Of a DNA stretch of 64,000 nt, positions 49,955 to 58,576 are shown piece by piece (within the stretch, counting starts at the first letter, position 1; the number at the start of each line of letters is the position of its first letter). The notes beneath the pieces were generated by a model. That model did no database searches. It was not told where the DNA came from and saw only the letters and a list, made by a program, of their open reading frames with translations. The stretch is from the NCBI RefSeq assembly GCF_004011505.1, contig NZ_SAUN01000001.1, forward strand, positions 5,669,501 to 5,733,500, in the 5' to 3' direction. This DNA comes from Nonomuraea polychroma (GTDB lineage: Bacteria; Actinomycetota; Actinomycetes; Streptosporangiales; Streptosporangiaceae). The translations under genes were made by a program, and so were the position numbers.

Positions 49955-50631
49955 GTCCCCCTCCTGACGTCCGTGACCACACGGCCGTCACGGATCCCGA
50001 CCTGACGCTCAGCGGCGTCGGCCACCTCGTGCTCGTGCGTGATGATCGCGACGGTGGTGCCGTCTCTGTGGAGGGTTCTCAGCACGTCCAGCACCTCCGA
50101 GCCCGAGGCGCTGTCGAGGTTGCCGGTGGGCTCGTCGGCGTACAGGACCGCGGGCTCCTTGACGACCGCCCTGGCCACGGCGACGCGCTGCTGCTCGCCG
50201 CCCGACAGCTCGTGCGGCCGGTGGGACAGCCGGTCACCCAGCCCCACCCGCTCCAGTGCCCACGCCGCCCGACGACGCCGCTCGGACAGCGGCACCCCGG
50301 AATAGAGCATCCCGTCGGCCACATTGTCCAGCGCGGACACGCCGACGGCCAGATGGAACTGCTGGAACACGAAGCCGATCAACGAGGCCCGGAGCCGGGA
50401 CAGCTCGCGGTCGGGGAGCTGGGCGACGTCCTGCCCGGCGAGGGAAACCCGCCCGGAGGTGGGCCGGTCGAGCAGGCCCATGATGTGCAGGAGCGTCGAC
50501 TTGCCGGACCCGGAGGGGCCGACGATGGCGAGCAACTCCCCGGTGAAGATCTTGAGGTCCACGCCGCGTAGCGCGGTCGTGCCGTTGCCGTAGGTCTTCA
50601 CGACGTTCTCCAGGTGGACGATGGGGCTCAC
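49951..50631 (-). CDS. ABC transporter ATPase, MacB/LolD type
   Basis: 226 residues with complete motifs: Walker A GPSGSGKST, Q-loop FVFQQFHL, signature LSGGEQQRVAVARA, Walker B VLYADEPTGNLD and the H-loop IITHEHEVA. It overlaps the genes on both sides (ATGA type). It energises the FtsX-type permease encoded next. Confidence 0.94.
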   Translation of the reverse strand: MSPIVHLENVVKTYGNGTTALRGVDLKIFTGELLAIVGPSGSGKSTLLHIMGLLDRPTSGRVSLAGQDVAQLPDRELSRLRASLIGFVFQQFHLAVGVSALDNVADGMLYSGVPLSERRRRAAWALERVGLGDRLSHRPHELSGGEQQRVAVARAVVKEPAVLYADEPTGNLDSASGSEVLDVLRTLHRDGTTVAIITHEHEVADAAERQVGIRDGRVVTDVRRGT

Positions 50632-51677
50632 GTGGCCGGCACCCCCACCCGCATGCCCTCGGTCAACCCGCCGCCGGACACCTCGACCCGCCCATTGGCG
50701 AAGATCCCGGCGGTCACGGGCACGACGCGGACGTTCGATCCCTCCACGACCTCGACGCCATAGCCGCTCTGCCGCAGCGCCAGCAGCGCCTCGACGGGCA
50801 CGGACAGGACGTCGCGGCGGATCTCGCTCTGCAGTTCCACGCTGACCGGAACCTGATCCAGCTTGCCCGCCTTGCCGGGGTCGTCCAGCCGGATCCGCAC
50901 GTCCACGGTCGTGTCGCCGTCCGCCTGCTTCGCCACGGTGCCGACCTCGCTGATCTTCCCCTTCAGCTCTAGCTCGCCGGGGAGCTCCACCTGCACCGGG
51001 GCGCCCTTGCGGGCCAGGGACTGGCGGCCCGCGTCGAGCTGCACGGTCACCAGGCGCTCCACTCCCGTGACGGTGAGCAGGGTCTGGCCTGCGTGGACCG
51101 AGGTGCCCACCGGGGCGCGCAGCGCCTGGACGCGTACCTCACCGGGCAGGACCACCACCTCGGCCTTGCTCACCGAGCCGGTCACCGGCAGCCCTGCCTT
51201 GTCCTGCCACTTCCTGACGGCCGCCAGGGTGCTCAGGCCGAAGTGGTCGTCGACCTCGACCTTGTAGCCGAGCTCGCTGAGGTTCTTCTCCAGATGCCGC
51301 ACGTCGGCGCCGTCGGGCACGCCGAGTTCGAGCGTGCGGTGCATGGGCTTGGGCCCGTACATGAGGAGCACCGGGTCGCGGTTCACCTCGTACAGCTCCT
51401 CGCCGCGGCTGATCACCTCGCCCTCCTCCGGCAGCTCGGTGAGCGTGCCGCCGGCGGCGTTGACCACCGGCTGCTCGGGGCCGTGGCCGAGTGTGCCGCT
51501 GACGGTCAGCGTGTCGATCAGGTCGCCCCGCTCCACGGCGGCGGTGGCCGGAGGCAGCGTGGCCGTCTGCTCTCCCGCTGCGGCACCGCCGGACCGCGTG
51601 ATCAGCGCCGCGGCCGCCGCACCGGCCGCGAGCAGCAGCACCAGCGCGGCGGCCCCGACGATGCCTCGCCTGCTCAC
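50628..51677 (-). CDS. Periplasmic-adaptor-like protein with peptidoglycan-binding domain
   Basis: 349 residues. One N-terminal membrane segment (about 7-29) anchors the protein. Next is a biotinyl/HlyD-like part (VERGDLIDTLTVSGTLGHGP, GTLTELPEEGEVISRGEELYEV). Then a PG_binding_1-like insert (VRHLEKNLSELGYKV...FGLSTLAAVRKWQDKAGL) and a second half of the adaptor barrel (VRVQALRAPVGTSVHAGQTL). Such adaptors occur with MacB-like pumps of Gram-positive bacteria and may tether the pump to the wall. Confidence 0.88.
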   Translation of the reverse strand: MSRRGIVGAAALVLLLAAGAAAAALITRSGGAAAGEQTATLPPATAAVERGDLIDTLTVSGTLGHGPEQPVVNAAGGTLTELPEEGEVISRGEELYEVNRDPVLLMYGPKPMHRTLELGVPDGADVRHLEKNLSELGYKVEVDDHFGLSTLAAVRKWQDKAGLPVTGSVSKAEVVVLPGEVRVQALRAPVGTSVHAGQTLLTVTGVERLVTVQLDAGRQSLARKGAPVQVELPGELELKGKISEVGTVAKQADGDTTVDVRIRLDDPGKAGKLDQVPVSVELQSEIRRDVLSVPVEALLALRQSGYGVEVVEGSNVRVVPVTAGIFANGRVEVSGGGLTEGMRVGVPAT

Positions 51678-52201
51678 CGTGCCCCGCCGGGGCCGCCGCC
51701 GGGGAGCTTGCTCTGGCAGGCCTTCTGCGCCTTCACGTACTGAGGCGAGTCGGTGGCGGTCTTGGACTCCATCACGATCTCGCCGTTGGCGTCGGCCTTC
51801 GGATCAGGCATGTCGACACCGTTCTCACGCATGCAGGCGGCGTAGGCCAGGTATTTGTCCATCACGCTCGGGTCGTTGGCGTTGGGGCGGTCGCCCGCGG
51901 CGGACTGGACGTACTGGCGGCAGGCCTCCTGGGCTTTCTCCAGCACCTCCTGGCTGACTCCGGTGTCGGCGGCGCTGAGCCGCCCGCTCTCTCTCGGGTC
52001 CTCCACCGGCACGCCGTTCTGCCGCATGCAGGTCATCCAGCGAGCGAGGCTGTCCTCGGTGCCGCTGGACGCGGACGCCGTGGCCTGGCCCGCCTGGCTG
52101 GACTGACCTGCGGGCGGCGCCGCCGTCTGCTCGCCGCCCGCGCACGACGCGAGCGAGAGGGCGGCGGCGCACATAAGGATCAGGGACCATCGTGGTCTCA
52201 T
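51674..52201 (-). CDS. Secreted lipoprotein of the ABC efflux operon
   Basis: 175 residues. The signal peptide ends in a lipobox (ALSLASCAGG). Two similar segments each contain a C-M-x-x-N-G-V pattern (WMTCMRQNGVPVEDP; YAACMRENGVDMPDP), and each is followed later by another cysteine (EACRQYV; KACQSKL), so it appears to be an internal duplication with two disulfides or metal sites. Proteins of this kind often precede HlyD-MacB sets in actinomycetes. Function unknown; perhaps a sensor or substrate-delivery subunit. Confidence 0.82.
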   Translation of the reverse strand: MRPRWSLILMCAAALSLASCAGGEQTAAPPAGQSSQAGQATASASSGTEDSLARWMTCMRQNGVPVEDPRESGRLSAADTGVSQEVLEKAQEACRQYVQSAAGDRPNANDPSVMDKYLAYAACMRENGVDMPDPKADANGEIVMESKTATDSPQYVKAQKACQSKLPGGGPGGAR

Positions 52202-52281
52202 CGTCGATCACCTCCAGCGCTCACCCTCGCGTCCGAAGCTGACCGAGCCCTGCCCGTCCGGCCGAAAAGATGCTGACTGTT

Positions 52282-52575
52282 TCAGTGGCCGCCGTGTCCG
52301 CCCGGAGGGTGGAGCTTGAGCACTTCGGGAGGCATGACCACGAAGGGCCGCATCATGTGCATCTCGTGTTCGAGGATGTGGCAGTGATAGACGTAACGGC
52401 CGATCCGGTCAAACTGTCCCGCGACCGTGGCCAGCTCGACCCCCTGCACCCGCACGACGTCCTTCCAGCCTTGCTCGTGCCCTTCGAGCGGACCCTGGCG
52501 GAGGAACTTGATCGGCGTGGTGGTGCCGCGCACCTCCTCGCTCCAGCCGCTGCGGTCATAGACTGCCGGGGTGCG
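52282..52575 (-). pseudogene. Multicopper oxidase remnant (C-terminal end)
   Basis: About 90 residues match the end of bilirubin-oxidase/CotA-like multicopper oxidases: PIKFLRQGPLEGHEQGWKDV, then the copper ligands in YVYHCHILEHEMHMMRPF (HCHxxxHxxxxM). All earlier cupredoxin domains are missing; the frame begins right after the stop of the kinase gene. There is no start codon with a ribosome site, so the piece is a deletion remnant between the kinase and lipoprotein genes. Confidence 0.82.
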
Positions 52576-53916
52576 TCAGTCGGCGGCGGGGAGGCGGACG
52601 CGGAAGGTGGCTCCGGCGCCCGGAGCGGTGTCGACCTCCGCGCTGCCGCCGTGGGCCTGCGCGAGTGCGGCGACGATGGCCAGGCCGAGCCCGGTGCCGC
52701 CTTCCGCGCGGGAACGGGACCTGTCGGCGCGGTAGAAGCGCTCGAAAACCCGCTCGGCCTGCCGGAGCTCCAGGCCGGGTCCCTGGTCGGCGACCTCCAG
52801 CACGACCGCGGGGCCGCCGCCGTCCAGCCGGCCCTCCAGCAGCCGCACCTCGACGGCCGTGCCCGGAGGCGTGTGGCGCACGGCGTTGCTCAGCAGGTTG
52901 CCGATGACCTGCCGCAACCGCGACTCGTCCCCGATCACCAACGGGGCGTTCTCGCCCTCGACCGCCAACTCGATCTTCCTGTCCCCTTCCAGCAGCGCCG
53001 CCTCCTGCACGGCCTCGGCCGCCAGCGCCAGCAGGTCGATCCGATCGTTCCGCAGCGGCCTGCGCTGATCCAGGTTGGCCAGCAGCAGCAGGTCCTCCAC
53101 CAGCAGGCTCATCCTGGCGGCCGCCGCGCTGATCCGCTCGACCAGCTCGTCCTCTCCGCGCTGGTGCCTGAACAGGTCGGCGAAGCCGCGAATGGCGGTC
53201 AGCGGGGTGCGCAACTCGTGTCCCGCGTCGGCGACGAAGCGCCGCATGTGCTGCTCGGAGGCGGCGCGGGCGCGGAATGCGCCCTCGATCTGCGCCAGCA
53301 TGCCGTTCAGCGCGCCGGCCAGCCGCCCGACCTCGGTACGCGGGTCCTCACCTTCGACGCGCTGCGAGAGGTTTCCCGCGGCGATCACCTCGGCCGTGCG
53401 TTCGATCTGCTCCAGCGGGCGCAGGCTCCTCCTGACGACGATCACACCGGCCGTGGCGACGATGGCCACCACGGTGAGGGCCACGATGGCGTCGATCCAC
53501 GCCATCTGCGCCACCGTCTCCTCGACGTGGGTGAGCGGCATGGCGACGACCAGGCTGCCGTCGAAGAGCACCCGCCAGCGGTCCACAGTGGACAGGCCGA
53601 CGGGCAAGGGCTGGGGCAGGGCGGCCTCGATGCCCGGGTCGGCGTTCCTGGAACGCGCGACCACCTGACCTCCGGCGATCTTGAGCACGGAGACGTCGCT
53701 GGGCACGAACACCAGCAGCTGCCCGCCGGGCGTGGGGCGTTCGTCGCGCATGTCCCTGTACAGGGTCTCCGTCACCTGCTTGATCTGGTTGTCGACGCGG
53801 CCGAGGAGCTGCTCTCTGAGCACGAGCACGGCGGCCGTGCTGATCACTCCCACGGCCACCGAGACCAGCAGCACCACGGCTACGGTGAGCTTGACCCTGA
53901 GCGGTACGCCGCTCAC
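52576..53916 (-). CDS. Sensor histidine kinase of the ABC-efflux-linked two-component system
   Basis: 446 residues from GTG 53916, which gives a 4-nt overlap with the regulator gene; GTG 53919 is the alternative. Two membrane helices (about 8-32 and 150-172) flank a sensor domain. HAMP is followed by the H-box FVADAGHELRTPLTAIRGFADL, the N-box (VIGNLLSNAVRHT), G1 (DQGPGLEL) and G2 (GGTGLGLAIVAAL). It has the architecture of TcrY/PrrB-type actinobacterial kinases. Its position upstream of the lipoprotein-adaptor-ABC genes suggests that it controls them. Confidence 0.92.
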   Translation of the reverse strand: MSGVPLRVKLTVAVVLLVSVAVGVISTAAVLVLREQLLGRVDNQIKQVTETLYRDMRDERPTPGGQLLVFVPSDVSVLKIAGGQVVARSRNADPGIEAALPQPLPVGLSTVDRWRVLFDGSLVVAMPLTHVEETVAQMAWIDAIVALTVVAIVATAGVIVVRRSLRPLEQIERTAEVIAAGNLSQRVEGEDPRTEVGRLAGALNGMLAQIEGAFRARAASEQHMRRFVADAGHELRTPLTAIRGFADLFRHQRGEDELVERISAAAARMSLLVEDLLLLANLDQRRPLRNDRIDLLALAAEAVQEAALLEGDRKIELAVEGENAPLVIGDESRLRQVIGNLLSNAVRHTPPGTAVEVRLLEGRLDGGGPAVVLEVADQGPGLELRQAERVFERFYRADRSRSRAEGGTGLGLAIVAALAQAHGGSAEVDTAPGAGATFRVRLPAAD

Positions 53917-54620
53917 CACGGGGGCCTGAGCACGTATCCGACGCCGCGCAGGGTGTGGATCAGCCGAGGCTCACGGAAGTCCACCTTCCTGCGCAACGCC
54001 GAGACGTACTTCTCCACGATGCCGTCGTCGCCGCGGAAGTCGTAGTGCCACACGTGGTCGAGGATCTGCGCCTTCGACAGCACCCTCCCGACGTTGAGCA
54101 TGAAGTAGCGCAGCAGCTTGAACTCGGTCGGCGAGAGCTGGATGGGCTCGCCGTCCCGCCAGGTCTGGTGGCTCTCCTCATCGAGCTCGATGTCGGCGAA
54201 GGTCAGCCGGGGCGGCGGCGTGGCGGCGGCGTCGCGCGAGCGCCGCAGCACCGCCCTGATCCTGGCGATCACCTCGTCGATGCTGAACGGCTTCGTGACG
54301 TAGTCGTCGCCGCCCAAGGTCAGCCCTTTGATCCGATCCTCCACCGACTCCCTGGCGGTCAGGAACAGGACCGGGGTCCGGTCGCCGCCCGAGCGCAGCC
54401 GCCTGATGACCTCGAACCCGTCCAGGTCGGGAAGCATCACGTCGAGGATGATCAGTTCGGGCCGGTGCCGTATCGCCGTCTCGACCGCGCTCATCCCCCT
54501 CGCCAGGCTGAGCACCTCGAATCCTGAGAAGCGCAGGCTGGCGGAGAGCAGTTCGAGGATGTCCGGCTCATCCTCGATGACGAGCAGTCGCGCCTCCGGC
54601 CGCCTGGCGGTGTCGGCCAC
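53913..54620 (-). CDS. OmpR-family response regulator of the ABC-efflux-linked system
   Basis: 235 residues. The receiver has VIEDEPDILELL, the phosphoacceptor aspartate in LIILDVMLPDLDG, FLTARE and VTKPFS. The winged-helix DNA-binding domain has LSPTEFKLLRYFMLN, SKAQILDHVWHYDF and VSALRRKVD, close to MprA/TcrX regulators. It is the first gene of the leftward unit with the kinase. Confidence 0.93.
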   Translation of the reverse strand: MADTARRPEARLLVIEDEPDILELLSASLRFSGFEVLSLARGMSAVETAIRHRPELIILDVMLPDLDGFEVIRRLRSGGDRTPVLFLTARESVEDRIKGLTLGGDDYVTKPFSIDEVIARIRAVLRRSRDAAATPPPRLTFADIELDEESHQTWRDGEPIQLSPTEFKLLRYFMLNVGRVLSKAQILDHVWHYDFRGDDGIVEKYVSALRRKVDFREPRLIHTLRGVGYVLRPPW

Positions 54621-54702
54621 GCCCCACCTCCCCTTTCACGTCGTCTGCCGTCATCATCGTCGGTGAGGCTGACCGAAAGCTGAAGAGCCACCGACAGACG
54701 CA

Positions 54703-55260
54703 TCAGGATTGCCCGTCGAGCAACTCCTCGACGAAACGGGTGGTGTGCTCGCCCGCGGCGAAGACGGGATGCGTGACCAGCCTGCGCAGCAGGGGAATCG
54801 TGGTGGCCACGCCCGGTCCCGACACGGTGAACTCCCCCAGCGCCCGATCGGCCCTGGCGATGGCCTCCGCCCTGGTGGGAGCCCAGACGATCAGCTTGGC
54901 CAGCAGGGAGTCGTAGTACGGGGGCACCGTGTCGCCGGGCGCGAACCCGGAGTCCACCCGCGTCCACGGCCCGCCCGGCACGTTGAAGACGTCCAGGCGG
55001 CCCGGGGTAGGCAGGGATCCCCTGTCGGGGTCCTCCGCGTTGACCCGACACTCGATCGCGGCGCCGGTCAGGCGCACGTCCTCCTGCTTGACGGCCAGCG
55101 GCAGCTCGGCCGCGATCCTGATCTGCTCGCGGATCAGGTCGATGCCGGTGAGCGCTTCGGTGACGGGGTGCTCGACCTGGATCCTGGCGTTCAGTTCCAT
55201 GAAGGTCACCCGCCCCCGGTCGTCCACGAGGAACTCCATGGTGCCGGCCGGGGACAGAAC
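54703..55260 (-). pseudogene. Biotin carboxylase remnant (C-terminal part)
   Basis: About 185 residues match the end of AccC-type biotin carboxylases: TMEFLVDDRGRVTFMELNAR, IQVEHPVTEALTGIDLIREQ, ECRVNAEDP, PYYDSLLAKLIVWAPTRAEA and the end HTTRFVEELL. The biotin carboxylase N-domain and the ATP-grasp front are missing. Upstream the frame degenerates and runs into antisense of a PhnE-like fragment. It is non-functional. Confidence 0.82.
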
Positions 55261-55329
55261 GGGACTGATCGCCGGCAACGTCGAGGCGGCGCCCGCCTTG
55301 CGGGCAGCGGCCAGAACGACCGCGGCGAC

Positions 55330-55780
55330 GTTGCGAGGAGTCCCCGACCTGCTGTGGGCGCTGTTGTTCGTGGCGATGCTCGGGCCGGGAGCCGCCACGG
55401 GATCGCTGGCCCTCGCCGTGCACGGGGCGGGCCTGCTGGCCAAGCTCTGCGCCGAGCAACTCGAAGCGGTGAGCCCCGCCCCCGTCGAAGCACTTCGCCT
55501 CACCGGATCCGGTCGCATGGCGACCACCGCCCTCGCCGTGGTGCCACAAGCCGCACCCGGCCTGGCCTCGCTGCTGCTCTACCAATGGGAGTGCAATCTG
55601 CGCACCTCAACCGTGCTCGGCTTCGTCGGCGCCGGAGGAATCGGGCAGGAACTGGCCATCTCGCTCCGGCTCTTCCGCTACGACGAGCTGTCGACCCTGG
55701 TCATCGCCGTCCTCGCGGTCATCCTCGTCGTCGACCTGGCCTCCCGTACGCTGAGACGCGGGCTGGGAGCGGCCGCATGA
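55330..55780 (+). pseudogene. Phosphonate ABC permease (PhnE) remnant
   Basis: About 150 residues from RGVPDLLWALLFVAMLGPGA to the stop match the C-terminal half of PhnE permeases, including the EAA loop EQLEAVSPAPVEALRLTGSG and WECNLRTSTVLGFVGAGGIG. The first helices are absent, because the DNA upstream belongs to the biotin carboxylase remnant on the other strand. The stop still overlaps the following methyltransferase start, so the pair came from one operon. Confidence 0.82.
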
Positions 55781-56625
55781 GACGGGTGAAGGAGATCGTG
55801 AGCACCACCGAACTGCTGCGCATCTGGGCCGAAGACCTGGCAGCATGGCGCGTTCCCGAGTCGATTCTCTCCAGCACCGTCGAGTCGCCCTGGGTCCTGC
55901 CCGAGGAGGTCTTCGCCCGCCGCGCCGACCGCTACCTGGCCGAGCCCGGCGGACCATCCTACGAGTGTGCGCTGGAGGCTCTCGGGCGCGGCGGCTCGGT
56001 GCTCGACCTGGGGGCAGGGGGCGGCGCGGCCAGCCTGCCCCTGGCCTCCCGCACCACGGCTCTGACCGCCGTGGACTCTCACCAGCCGCTCCTGGACGAC
56101 CTGGTGCGCCGCGCCACGCCGCTGGGCCTGAGCCCGATGGTCATATGCGGCACCTGGCCCGAGGCCGCCGCGAAGGCTCCGAAGGCCGACGTGGTGCTCT
56201 GCCACCATGTGATCTACAACGTGGCCGACCTGGAGCCGTTCATCGCGGCGACCACCCGGCACGCCCGGCGCCGGGTGGTCGTAGAGATCACCGTTCGCCA
56301 TCCGCTGGCGGATCTGAACCCGTACTGGAAGCAGTTCCATGGCCTGGACCGGCCGGAGGGCCCGACGGCCGAGCAGTTGATCGAGATTGTCGAAGCGCTC
56401 GGTCTGCACGTGAAGGCCGAGCGCTGGACCCGGCCGGCGATGGCCGAGTACGGCAGCTTCGCGACCCTTGTGGACGTCGCCCGCCGCCGCCTGTGCCTGC
56501 CGCCGGAGCGCCGGGACGACGTCGCCACAGCACTGTTGAACGCCGGCGTCGCTGAGGACTGCCCGCCCGACCTGGGCTCATCCGGCCGCGAGCTGGTCAC
56601 GCTCTGGTGGCCCGGTGAGGCATAG
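55777..56625 (+). CDS. Class I SAM-dependent methyltransferase (former phn-type neighbour)
   Basis: 282 residues from ATG 55777 (ATGA overlap with the PhnE remnant). The N-terminal helices (VPESILSSTVESPWVLPEEVFARRAD) precede motif I in GSVLDLGAGGGAASLPLA, the acidic residue in LTAVDSHQPLL, and motif ADVVLCHHVIYNVADLEPF. The C-terminal region holds a variable substrate part. It lost its promoter when the upstream operon was truncated, so expression is doubtful, but the reading frame is intact. Substrate unknown. Confidence 0.8.
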   Translation: MRRVKEIVSTTELLRIWAEDLAAWRVPESILSSTVESPWVLPEEVFARRADRYLAEPGGPSYECALEALGRGGSVLDLGAGGGAASLPLASRTTALTAVDSHQPLLDDLVRRATPLGLSPMVICGTWPEAAAKAPKADVVLCHHVIYNVADLEPFIAATTRHARRRVVVEITVRHPLADLNPYWKQFHGLDRPEGPTAEQLIEIVEALGLHVKAERWTRPAMAEYGSFATLVDVARRRLCLPPERRDDVATALLNAGVAEDCPPDLGSSGRELVTLWWPGEA

Positions 56626-56677
56626 ATCGCTCCGACGGCGCCTCCGCGTTACGCGAAGCGTCGGCATCGTTCCGCCA

Positions 56678-57206
56678 TCAGTCGATGACCTCGACGGTGA
56701 CGTCTCCGCCTTCGAGGCGCTTGAGCTGTTCCAGCGGCGCGTGATAGGTGCCGATATGGACAGTCTGGTCGGAGTAACCGATCCCGGCGGTGTTGTAGTA
56801 GAAGCCGAGGTTGCCCCAGGGGATGAAATAGATCAGGTCGCCGTCCTTGGGGTCAGACCCTGGGGAACCGCTGTGCTCCAGCTCCCGCGGAAGGTAAGAT
56901 CTTCTCTTTCCCCGCGAACTCCTCGAAGGTGAGCGTGAGCGGCAGCATGGACACGAAGTCACGGACAGCCGGGCTGTCCTGCCCGATCGTCACGTCGACC
57001 GAGGTCGCGCTCGACGAGAAGCGCACGACCGTTCCCACGACCTCGTCCGCCTCTCTCGTACCTGAGCGGGGAGATGCCGGCGGGGCCGTGGATGCCGTGG
57101 GCTGGTCGGATGCTGAGAGGGCGGCGTCCGGCTCGGGCGCGCCGCATGCCGTCAGGGCGAGCAACGCCAAGAGGCCGGCAGCGGTCACGGTGTCCTTCAT
57201 TCGCAT
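56678..57206 (-). pseudogene. Cyclophilin-like lipoprotein broken by one frameshift
   Basis: A lipoprotein signal (LLALLALTACGAPEP) starts at 57206. The cyclophilin-like domain runs VDVTIGQDSPAVRDFVSMLP, LTLTFEEFAGKEKI, then the frame is lost. In the next frame it continues directly with YLPRELEHSGSPGSDPKDG, LIYFIPWGNLGFYYN and the end to 56678. Removing one base near 56896 restores a continuous domain of the expected length. It is a single recent lesion or a sequencing error. Confidence 0.8.
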
Positions 57207-57231
57207 GGTTCCGTCCTTCCGATGGGCGGGG

Positions 57232-58494
57232 TCAGCGCGTCTCCAGTCCGGTGAGCTGCCGCCCGGGTACGGATTCCGGGATCACCGTAGGAGCGCCCCG
57301 GCGGGTCACGAGCGTCGTGTACGCCACCACTGCGAGGGCGGCCGAGACGACGGTGACGATGCCGAACGGCAGCATGGTGGCCGCGCCGGCGATGCCGACG
57401 AATGGGGCGGACGCTCCGCCGAACGCGAATCGCGCCATGCCGAGCAGCGATGACGCGGTGCCGGCCATCTGCGGGTAGTCGGCGAGGGCGAGTGTCGTCG
57501 CCGGTGGGGTCGTGACGGCGACGCCGCTGACCATGACCAGAAGCGACACGATCACCGCGGCCAGGGGCAGAGCCAAGAGCCCGGAGGCGAGGAGGCCGAG
57601 GGCGCCGAGCGCGCACATGGCGAGGCCGACGACGAGCGTGCCCGTCACGCTCCATCGTTCGCCGGCTCGGCCGGCGAGGTAGCCGAACACCATGAATCCG
57701 GCCGAGTTGAGGCCGAAGGCGAGCGCGTACTGCTGCGGGGACAGGCCGTAGATGCCCTGCAGCACGTACGTCGCCCCGCTGAGGTAGGCGAACAGGGCGG
57801 CGTTGACGAATCCCTGCACGAGCACGGCGCCGGTGAACACCTGGTTCGACAGCAGCGTGCGGAAGTCGCCTCCGGTCTGCGTGAACCCGCCCTTCGTGCG
57901 GCGGTGCGGTGGCAGGGTCTCACGGTAGGCGAGTGCGACGGCGGCGAGGATGACCGCGCCGATCGCGGCGAGGAACACGAACAGACCGCGCCAGTCGGTG
58001 ACCGTGGCGAGCTGGCCGCCGAGGAGCGGCCCGATGATGGCGGCGAAGCCGCCGATCACGGTCATGCGGCCGTAGTAGCGGATGAGCGCCCCGCCGGAGT
58101 AGACGTCGCGCCCTGCTGCTTGCGCGATCACGATGCCGACGCCGCCGGCGAGCCCTTGCACGAGACGGGCGCCGATGAGCAGCTCGATGCTCGGGCTCAG
58201 CGCGCACAGCGCAGAGGTCGCGATGTAGGCGACGACGCCGATGTACAGGGGTCCGCGGCGGCCGAATCGGTCGGACAGCGGCCCGGCGATGAGCTGCCCG
58301 AGCGCCAGGCCGATGAGGCACGCGGTGACGGTCAGCTGCGCCATCGAGGTCGCCGCGTCCAGTTCGATCGTCAACGCCGGCAGCACGGGCAGGTAGAGGT
58401 CCATCGAGATGGGCCCGAACACGGTCAGTACGAGCAGCAGCGTCGGAAGCAGTCGCGTGACAGGGCTCGGCGAAAGTGAGGACGGATGTGGCAC
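57232..58494 (-). CDS. MFS drug-efflux transporter, Bcr/CflA family
   Basis: 420 residues, 12 helices. Family marks are FGPISMDLYLPVLPALTIEL in helix 1, the motif A loop GPLSDRFGRRGPLYIG, and RLVQGLAGGVGIVIAQAAGRD in helix 4. This matches Bcr/CflA exporters (bicyclomycin, chloramphenicol, florfenicol and others). Proton antiport is expected. It is a separate transcript after the hydrolase gene. Actual substrates are unknown. Confidence 0.92.
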   Translation of the reverse strand: MPHPSSLSPSPVTRLLPTLLLVLTVFGPISMDLYLPVLPALTIELDAATSMAQLTVTACLIGLALGQLIAGPLSDRFGRRGPLYIGVVAYIATSALCALSPSIELLIGARLVQGLAGGVGIVIAQAAGRDVYSGGALIRYYGRMTVIGGFAAIIGPLLGGQLATVTDWRGLFVFLAAIGAVILAAVALAYRETLPPHRRTKGGFTQTGGDFRTLLSNQVFTGAVLVQGFVNAALFAYLSGATYVLQGIYGLSPQQYALAFGLNSAGFMVFGYLAGRAGERWSVTGTLVVGLAMCALGALGLLASGLLALPLAAVIVSLLVMVSGVAVTTPPATTLALADYPQMAGTASSLLGMARFAFGGASAPFVGIAGAATMLPFGIVTVVSAALAVVAYTTLVTRRGAPTVIPESVPGRQLTGLETR

Positions 58495-58576
58495 GACATC
58501 AGTGAATGCCGCCCAGCAGCGCTGTGGGAGTCTCTGCCGAAGGGTGTACTGCGAGGGAACTCCAGCTCATCGGACA

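Noticed and set aside
48675..49991. Leftward frame that extends the ACP upstream by more than 400 codons
   Set aside because: The extension runs through the ABC permease gene out of frame and is Arg/Gly-rich. The ACP start at ATG 48674 has the right length.
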